Assembly (NCBI GenBank): GCA_948648655.1
Contig: CAPKVJ010000017.1
Coordinates: forward strand, 1-9,715
Length of the DNA: 9,715 bases
From: an uncultured Candidatus Saccharibacteria bacterium
GTDB taxonomy: Bacteria > Patescibacteriota > Saccharimonadia > Saccharimonadales > Saccharimonadaceae
Direction: 5' to 3'
Shown here: in pieces, positions 6,233 through 9,715 of the stretch
How positions within the stretch are numbered: position 1 is the first letter of the stretch
How the letters are laid out: each line of letters starts with the position of its first letter
The notes under the pieces: model-generated
Database searches by the model: none
What the model saw: the letters and a program-made list of their open reading frames with translations, nothing else
What the model was told of the DNA's origin: nothing
Made by a program: the position numbers and the translations under genes

Positions 6233-6576
6233 TAGTCCTCGTCCTCGCTTTCATCGGGTGTATTATTCCATTCCTGCTCCCAATCTTCGTCCTCGCCTGG
6301 CCTTATGTATGGCACGACCTTAATCACAACAGGGGCAGTTTCCTCACCGTCTAAAAGAAAAGCAGTATTTGCACCATAAGCCTTGTCAATGATATACTTA
6401 CAAGCATTGAATCGGTCCTTGCTGTATCTGTCATTGGCAATCTGGATTATACTTTGCAGAGCGTCAACGGTAGAGGATTTAAGTAGCCTTTGAAATTGCT
6501 CCTTTTGTGACTTTTGCTCCGCTGTTTGCCGTGGCCTACCTTTTGGGTTCCCAGACTTTCCCCTTTCAAACGGCAT
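6232..6576 (-). CDS. DUF5681 / small-terminase-like DNA-binding protein, 114 aa
   Basis: The ATG at 6576 has AGGGGG 8 bases upstream, overlapping the stop of the previous gene; an in-frame GTG at 6585 is less likely. The N-terminus MPFERGKSGNPKGRP is the hallmark 'GxSGNPKGRP' motif of DUF5681, which is seen in phage small-terminase-like proteins and mobile-element genes. A helical middle (about 20-68: EQFQRLLKSSTVDALQSIIQ, then DRFNACKYIIDKAYG) could bind DNA or form oligomers. The tail is very acidic (GEDEDWEQEW ... ESEDED). Small terminases mark DNA for packaging by the large terminase. No large terminase is present here, so if it works this way it would have to redirect a helper phage's packaging machine, as satellites do. 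It could instead be a plain DNA-binding regulator. Confidence 0.65.
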   Translation of the reverse strand: MPFERGKSGNPKGRPRQTAEQKSQKEQFQRLLKSSTVDALQSIIQIANDRYSKDRFNACKYIIDKAYGANTAFLLDGEETAPVVIKVVPYIRPGEDEDWEQEWNNTPDESEDED

Positions 6577-6588
6577 AGCAATCACCCC

Positions 6589-6798
6589 CTAAATATTGTA
6601 AATATTCACGCTCCTTGTTTGTGGATTCCAGTTCTCTATGAACCGTTGTTTAACATCTTCGGAATCCAGTTCGGAAAGAATGTCTTGCTTTTCTTTAATC
6701 TCGTCTCTCAATGAGCGAAGCAACATATCATACGCCTGTTTCCCTGTTTTGGGCTTATGCGGTAAAGATATGTCAGCGGTTAAGCGTTCAACGAACAT
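6589..6798 (-). CDS. Hypothetical protein, 69 aa
   Basis: The ATG at 6798 has GAAAGGGG 6 bases upstream, a much better start than the in-frame TTG at 6867. The product (MFVERLTADISLPHKPKTGK, then QAYDMLLRSLRDEIKEKQDI) has a short N-terminal segment, a probable helix-loop-helix with a charged coiled stretch at about 22-47, and a polar tail. It has no cysteines or membrane segment. Its stop overlaps the ribosome site of the DUF5681 gene, so the two are probably coupled. I do not recognise its family. Confidence 0.65.
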   Translation of the reverse strand: MFVERLTADISLPHKPKTGKQAYDMLLRSLRDEIKEKQDILSELDSEDVKQRFIENWNPQTRSVNIYNI

Positions 6799-6845
6799 GT
6801 TGCACCCCTTTCTATTGTTATTGCATTGATAGCCCTCTGTATCTC

Positions 6846-6867
6846 TGTCCCATATAATTATGGACAA
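6846..6867. promoter_or_regulatory. Imperfect palindrome TGTCC(C)AT...ATGGACA upstream of the 69-aa gene
   Basis: Plus-strand TGTCCCAT at 6846-6853 faces ATGGACA at 6860-6866 around an AATT-rich centre, about 50 bases before the 69-residue start. Read on the minus strand it begins TTGTCCAT, the 8-mer also found at the excisionase-like promoter (5237-5244, plus strand). It may be a shared operator. A weak TTGCAA lies upstream on the minus strand, but the -10 is poor, so no promoter is claimed. Confidence 0.35.
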
Positions 6868-7002
6868 AATCTGATTTTTGCAATTTGCTCAAATGCTTTG
6901 TGAAATGCCTTTTACACCCCAATGAATGATGTTTTATGCTCGATTTATGAGATTTTCACATTTTCAAGTTTGGGGGCGCAGGGTAACAATTTTTGTACCC
7001 AT

Positions 7003-8013
7003 TTAAGCCCTATTTTCACCCAATGAGTTGTGCATAAGTTTAAGCGTTTTTAGTACATCAGAGGGAATCTCAAACTTTGCATTATTGCGGTAGTATGACA
7101 CCATTCGCTTGGAAATATCTGGTGTGTGTCTGTGCTCCACATACCATTTCCTTAAAGCCCTACGAAGTATTTCAATGTCTACAATCAATTCCTTACACTT
7201 AATCAGGGTATGGCTGATTTCATTTCCAGAATCCGATTGCGTTAAAGTTTCAAATACATCTTGCGCACAGGCATCCAACATAGGCTTAATGTTCTTTTGA
7301 CAGATTTCATCAAAGGTCACTTGATACTGTCCAATCAGTGTTTTAATTGATTTTCTTGTGAGAATGTCCTCTAATGATTTCTTATCACCATACATATGAT
7401 TGAGTATTCTGTCTAAATATACCAATTCCACGCGAATCAAATTTGATTCAACTTTAAGATTGCCTGCTTGCCTTTGCTGAAAAGTCTTATCGTACACCTT
7501 TAATACCCATTCATGGGGCTTGGTTGTTGTGATTCCTCGTTCTGGCTTCTTGTGTGTTTTCCCGTTTGGGGCTGTTTCCTTGTAAACAGTAACCTTTGGA
7601 AAAGATTTCTCAAATAATCTAATCACATCTTTTGGTTTACAATTTCCAACACATTTTACAGTTAGATTGCACTCCATTTTTGTAACGCTCATCATAGAGA
7701 GAAATTCATCAGAATACTTGTCCTTTAAGTTCCTTTGCAGATATGACCTCATGTTATCAATGACTTGGTTTCTTACCAAGTCGATTTTGATACAGTCGGA
7801 TAATTGAAACGGCTGCACATTATTTGGCCGAACTGCATTAGGTAAATTCACATAGGCAGACAGTTTCCCACCCCAACAAGATATTTTCATGATGTCGTTT
7901 CCAGATTTATTTACAAGATTTTCCTCTGGAAGATTTATGCTCTCTAATCCTGCTACGGTGAGTTGCAGTTGAAAATTCACTCCATCTGCACCTTGCATTT
8001 TCTTTTGTCCCAT
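7003..8013 (-). CDS. Probable replication initiation protein (filamentous-phage gpII / RstA-like pattern)
   Basis: The ATG at 8013 has GGGAGGTG 5 bases upstream; an ORF start at 8049 would lie in the T-tract of the leader terminator. The 336-residue product is soluble, with N-terminal beta-rich sequence, a middle with LKVYDKTFQQ (171-180) followed by NLIRVELVYLDR (191-202), and a helical C-terminal third. 'KxYDK ... LIRxEL' is the pattern shared by phage gene II, RstA and related plasmid rolling-circle Rep proteins, where this region lies close to the catalytic core. I cannot place the nicking tyrosines or metal ligands with confidence, so the call is tentative. Support comes from position: it is the first gene after a strong promoter and a symmetric repeat array with an AT-rich core, typical of an origin. 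If correct, the excised circle replicates on its own. Confidence 0.5.
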   Translation of the reverse strand: MGQKKMQGADGVNFQLQLTVAGLESINLPEENLVNKSGNDIMKISCWGGKLSAYVNLPNAVRPNNVQPFQLSDCIKIDLVRNQVIDNMRSYLQRNLKDKYSDEFLSMMSVTKMECNLTVKCVGNCKPKDVIRLFEKSFPKVTVYKETAPNGKTHKKPERGITTTKPHEWVLKVYDKTFQQRQAGNLKVESNLIRVELVYLDRILNHMYGDKKSLEDILTRKSIKTLIGQYQVTFDEICQKNIKPMLDACAQDVFETLTQSDSGNEISHTLIKCKELIVDIEILRRALRKWYVEHRHTPDISKRMVSYYRNNAKFEIPSDVLKTLKLMHNSLGENRA

Positions 8014-8047
8014 CTTCACACCTCCCGCACTTTGATTTATAGGAAAC

Positions 8048-8096
8048 AAAAAAAGAGAAGCTAGTTAAACCTCGTCTGAGGTAACTTCGCTTCTCT
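8048..8096 (-). terminator. Leader terminator (attenuator) before the rep-like gene
   Basis: On the minus strand AGAGAAGC (8096-8089) pairs with GCTTCTCT (8061-8054), with inner GTTACCTC/GAGG(TT)TAAC pairing and a 4-base loop. TTTTTT at 8053-8048 follows at once. The hairpin lies between the promoter (-10 at 8148-8143) and the start codon at 8013, so most transcripts would stop before the gene unless readthrough is allowed. No antiterminator partner stem or leader peptide of useful length was found. Confidence 0.8.
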
Positions 8097-8121
8097 AAAG
8101 CATTAATCTATTTATTTGGAT

Positions 8122-8135
8122 GGCCTTTTCTGGCC
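8122..8135. repeat. GGCC hairpin at the rep-like transcript start
   Basis: TGGCC TTTTC TGGCC contains a GGCC/GGCC inverted repeat with a 6-base loop around the predicted transcription start, and includes one TCTGG copy at 8129. It could be an operator or a 5' hairpin on the leader RNA. Confidence 0.35.
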
Positions 8136-8142
8136 TATATAT

Positions 8143-8171
8143 ATTATATCACAAATATTTTCACTTGTAAA
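8143..8171 (-). promoter_or_regulatory. Strong promoter of the rep-like gene block
   Basis: On the minus strand TTTACA (8171-8166), a 17-base spacer and TATAAT (8148-8143) form a near-consensus sigma-A promoter with an extended TGA before the -10. A CACCAGA repeat (8181-8175) abuts the -35 upstream, so whatever binds these repeats could act on this promoter directly. Confidence 0.75.
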
Positions 8172-8174
8172 CCC

Positions 8175-8341
8175 TCTGGTGAAACTTTTTTCCTTATTTT
8201 TTCCTATCTGTCGTGAGGTCCATTTTACATATTATCCCCAGATTAACCAGAATGGCCCCAGATTGATTCTAATGGATTACCCTATATTTTATATATTCTT
8301 ATACCTAAAATCAATTCTGGATTATCTGGGGACCTCTGGGG
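8175..8341. repeat. CCAGA repeat cluster B with AT-rich core, candidate origin or operator array
   Basis: Three CCAGA copies (8238, 8247, 8258) face three inverted TCTGG copies (8316, 8325, 8335), with spacing of 9-11 bases inside each group, roughly one helical turn. Between them is AT-rich sequence (8268-8315). A seventh copy, CACCAGA, lies at the promoter (8181-8175 on the minus strand). The minus-strand string at 8341-8324, CCCCAGAGGTCCCCAGAT, matches cluster A (5320-5337, CACCAGAGGTCACCAGAT) at 16 of 18 positions. Phased sites on both sides of an AT-rich core upstream of a rep-like gene look like a replication origin, but an operator array fits too. Confidence 0.65.
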
Positions 8342-8345
8342 ATAT

Positions 8346-8604
8346 ACCCCTAATAAATCAGTATTAGAATAGTATAACGGTATTTCTTTTTTTGATAAAA
8401 TCCAGCCGTCAAATCAAGCAAAAAAATATTAACTCACTTGTTCATGTGAAAAGATGGCGGTATAGAGTAAATCCTAAAAAGTCCTTTATTTGCAATACTT
8501 TGATGGACTTTTCCCATGCGAAAGAATGAGACGCATTCCCGCTCTTTTCATTTCTCTCTATGCTGTCAGTATTACGCAGTTTGAACAAACGAGTTTAATC
8601 TTTA
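8346..8604. other. Non-coding right end of the element
   Basis: I see no gene here on either strand. The stretch holds AT-rich DNA, an AAAAGTCC (8477-8484) facing GGACTTTT (8505-8512), GCAATACTT (8492-8500), a short GAATG/CATTC hairpin near 8524-8538, and the inverted repeat GTTTGAACAAAC (8580-8591) about 15 bases from the right junction. This is probably the right attachment arm. Confidence 0.5.
8477..8512. repeat. Right copy of end-inverted motif
   Basis: On the minus strand AAGTATTGC (8500-8492) is followed by GGACTTTT (8484-8477), as on the plus strand at the left end. An extra plus-strand GGACTTTT at 8505-8512 makes a local inverted repeat with a 20-base loop. These are candidate integrase or excisionase arm sites. 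Confidence 0.45.
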
Positions 8605-9138
8605 GAGAATGGTGTGGTTGATGTATATGCTGTCCGTGACCTTGCTAGCATTGTCCGCGCCGAAGATGGTTCTTTCGACCCCAGCGGAAGGCTGACTGGT
8701 GTAAAGGAGTTTTCGGCAGAAGAATTTGCCGCCCGTGACATTGAGGCAATCAAAAATCCGCCTCCCGCCGTTGCCTTAGCTGGTGACCCGCCCTCTGCAA
8801 AGGAACTTGAAGATATGGCAAAGGAATATGAGGCGTTTGGCGTTACCTATGACATCAAAAATGACCAGTGGTATTTCAATGGTGAAAAGGTTCGGTTTTT
8901 CCGGGATGTGCTGACCTCCAATGGCGAGGGGGTGACCAGCGGAAAATTCAAGGGTTCAATGCGCGTTTTGGGGAGCGCAGACGGAACCGTTGACATTTAT
9001 ACAGTCCGTGACTTTGCCCACCCTGATGCCTCCGGGAATGGAACGCTGACTGGCATTGAGAAATATAGTCAAGCGGAATTTGACGAACACACGCAGAGAG
9101 AGGAACAAGCAAGCTCTGGCTTCTGTACCGTAGAGTAA
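8605..9138 (+). pseudogene. Two-repeat lipoprotein gene, 3' half
   Basis: The frame is open from TAA 8596-8598 to TAA 9136-9138. Its first residues (ENGVVDVYAVRDLASIVRA) complete the repeat broken at the left junction. A second copy follows at about 8818-9090 (KEYEAFGVTYDIKNDQWYFNG, then DGTVDIYTVRDFAHP). Matching segments are NGVVDVYAVRD with DGTVDIYTVRD, and GRLTGVKEFSAEEF with GTLTGIEKYSQAEF. The GTG at 8614 is only the first possible start in this fragment, with no ribosome site or signal peptide, so it is unlikely to be expressed as such. Spliced to 300-649 it would give about 294 residues. Confidence 0.8.
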
Positions 9139-9148
9139 CGACTGCCGC

Positions 9149-9175
9149 ACGACGGCAAAAGAAAAAAGCCGTCGT
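9149..9175. terminator. Hairpin after the lipoprotein gene
   Basis: ACGACGGC (9149-9156) pairs with GCCGTCGT (9168-9175) around an A-rich loop, 11 bases after the stop. There is no clear U-tract, so it may be an RNA-stabilising stem or part of a tandem terminator with the next hairpin. Confidence 0.5.
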
Positions 9176-9205
9176 ACAGTAGAACATTGTCACGTCCCTT
9201 TATGT

Positions 9206-9236
9206 GGCGGCATTGAGAAATCAAGGCCGCCGTTTT
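9206..9236 (+). terminator. Second hairpin with short T-run
   Basis: GGCGGC (9206-9211) pairs with GCCGCC (9226-9231), followed by GTTTTCC. It is a moderately strong intrinsic terminator for the lipoprotein transcript. Confidence 0.55.
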
Positions 9237-9252
9237 CCTATCCTCCTATTGA

Positions 9253-9639
9253 TATGGCGGTATCCGGGAGGACGACATTGAGCACTCGGCCTTGTTCGTC
9301 GCCCTCTCCCCATGTGAGATTTACGAGCGTAAAGTCACCATGCCGGAACTTCACGCGGCCATTTCCAGCCTGCCCGGCAAACAGGCGAAACGTATCTACG
9401 CCTATTTTGTACTCGGCATAAGCAAGACCGACATTGCCAGGGCCGAGGGCGTGGACGAAAAGGTGGTGCGCCTGGCAATCGAGCGGGGGCTTCGGAACAT
9501 GGAAAAATTTTTGAACTGCCAGAGAGAAACAAGAACCGTCTCCTTCCAGGGAAGGACCATTGTGCCGGAAAGGCTTACCCCGGTGCTGACCCCGACAACA
9601 TTGCCCTCCGGGGCTGTCAATGGTATAATATACTTGTAA
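9253..9639 (+). pseudogene. Sigma-70 region-4-like remnant
   Basis: The region ALFVALSPCEIYERKVT, then ELHAAISSLPGKQAKRIYAY and VLGISKTDIARAEGVDEKVV, matches the C-terminal region 4 helix-turn-helix of small sigma-70-like proteins common in Firmicutes integrative elements. Family-like sequence (DDIEHSALFV) extends upstream of every ATG or TTG, and a stop at 9250-9252 closes the frame. The N-terminal half is therefore missing. The first ATG (9340) would lose part of the domain and has no ribosome site. The C-terminus also runs about 40 residues past the usual end (KFLNCQRETRTVSF and on). I read it as a decayed gene; a short regulator starting at TTG 9292 remains possible. Confidence 0.6.
9601..9629 (+). 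promoter_or_regulatory. Promoter of the downstream recombinase
   Basis: TTGCCC (9601-9606), a 17-base spacer and TATAAT (9624-9629) with an extended TGG form a strong promoter. It lies inside the 3' end of the sigma-like frame and about 48 bases before the ATG at 9677. Confidence 0.75.
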
Positions 9640-9676
9640 GGTTGGTAGCTCCATTCCCACAGGAAAGGAGCCTACA

Positions 9677-9715
9677 ATGAACATTAGAGAAGATTATATT
9701 TATGCCAGACAGTCC
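9677..9715 (+). CDS. Serine recombinase, N-terminus (partial)
   Basis: ATG at 9677 follows GGAAAGGAG with a 7-base spacer. The 13 visible residues, MNIREDYIYARQS, match the start of the serine recombinase catalytic domain (Y-x-R-x-S, with the serine as the nucleophile). The protein runs off the window. Together with the preceding sigma-like sequence, this resembles the terminal integration gene of a Firmicutes conjugative element, often a large serine integrase, but its size is not visible. Confidence 0.7.
   Translation, partial: MNIREDYIYARQS

Larger units (their letters stand above)
650..8604. mobile_element. Integrated element of about 8 kb, satellite-like, with tyrosine integrase
   Basis: This is the AT-rich block separating the two halves of one lipoprotein gene. 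It carries a tyrosine integrase, a small serine recombinase, an excisionase-like HTH protein, a replication-initiator-like protein, a DUF5681/small-terminase-like protein, an HNH endonuclease, an RHH regulator and a membrane-protein cargo gene. No relaxase, FtsK/VirD4-like coupling protein, capsid, portal or large terminase is visible. The junctions are placed by protein continuity, within a few bases of GAGGAT (645-650) on the left and GAGAAT (605-610 past 8000) on the right. These hexamers match at 5 of 6 positions, as expected for a short crossover region. No long target duplication is seen. Exact ends need an uninterrupted homologue. Confidence 0.8.

Noticed and set aside
6981..7000. GGGTAAC/GTACCC hairpin after the rep-like gene as a terminator
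   Set aside because: The stem is short and imperfect and no T-run follows on the minus strand.
5320..8341. CRISPR array as explanation of the CCAGA repeats
   Set aside because: The repeats are about 5-8 bases, occur in both orientations and have 9-11-base spacing; there are no 25-40-base repeats, unique spacers or cas genes.
8116..8367. Plus-strand open frame of 83 codons with many hydrophobic residues
   Set aside because: It runs through the rep-like promoter and the CCAGA array, has no ribosome site, and its hydrophobicity comes from AT-rich DNA.
8614..9138. Independent gene starting at GTG 8614
   Set aside because: It lacks a ribosome site and signal peptide and begins in the middle of a repeat whose first part is at 300-649.
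9238..9684. Minus-strand open frame of 148 codons
   Set aside because: It is antisense to the sigma-like sequence and across the recombinase promoter, and resembles no family.

Overview
The window looks like Gram-positive, Clostridia-type DNA: AAGGAGG-like ribosome sites, TTGACA/TATAAT-like promoters, and gene families typical of gut Firmicutes integrative elements. Two compositions are visible. The outer flanks (about 1-650 and 8605-9715) are fairly GC-rich. The middle (about 650-8604) is AT-rich and reads as a separate mobile element of about 8 kb.

Flanks. On the plus strand are the last 54 codons of a sensor histidine kinase with its terminator, then the first half of a lipoprotein gene. 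That gene is cut near base 648 and resumes near base 8605 in the same reading direction. The two halves rejoin into one lipoprotein with two copies of the same roughly 85-residue repeat, so the AT-rich block is an insertion. After the lipoprotein come hairpins, a sigma-70 region-4 remnant with no convincing 5' end, a strong promoter, and the first 13 codons of a serine recombinase. The sigma-like gene followed by a recombinase is a common end of Firmicutes conjugative elements, so the 8-kb element may sit inside a larger one.

Inserted element. Nearly all its genes are on the minus strand. Going down the minus strand from the right end: an array of CCAGA repeats around an AT-rich core; a promoter and a leader with an intrinsic terminator; a replication-initiator-like protein (rep-like); a 69-residue protein; a DUF5681/small-terminase-like protein; a 47-residue protein; and a 228-residue helical protein. 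A second CCAGA cluster and a second promoter then precede an excisionase-like HTH protein, a NUMOD4-HNH endonuclease, a small cysteine-rich protein, a small serine recombinase, and a tyrosine integrase that overlaps it. A ribbon-helix-helix regulator (plus strand) and a membrane-anchored extracellular protein (minus strand) are divergently transcribed at the left end.

Interpretation. The element has integration, excision, probable replication and possibly packaging-recognition genes. I see no relaxase, coupling protein, capsid, portal, large terminase or lysis gene. This fits a small phage-satellite-like or mobilizable island. The most distinctive feature is the shared CCAGA repeat family, found at two intergenic regions 2.7 kb apart, each upstream of one minus-strand gene block. 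It may be a common operator or a replication-protein binding site.
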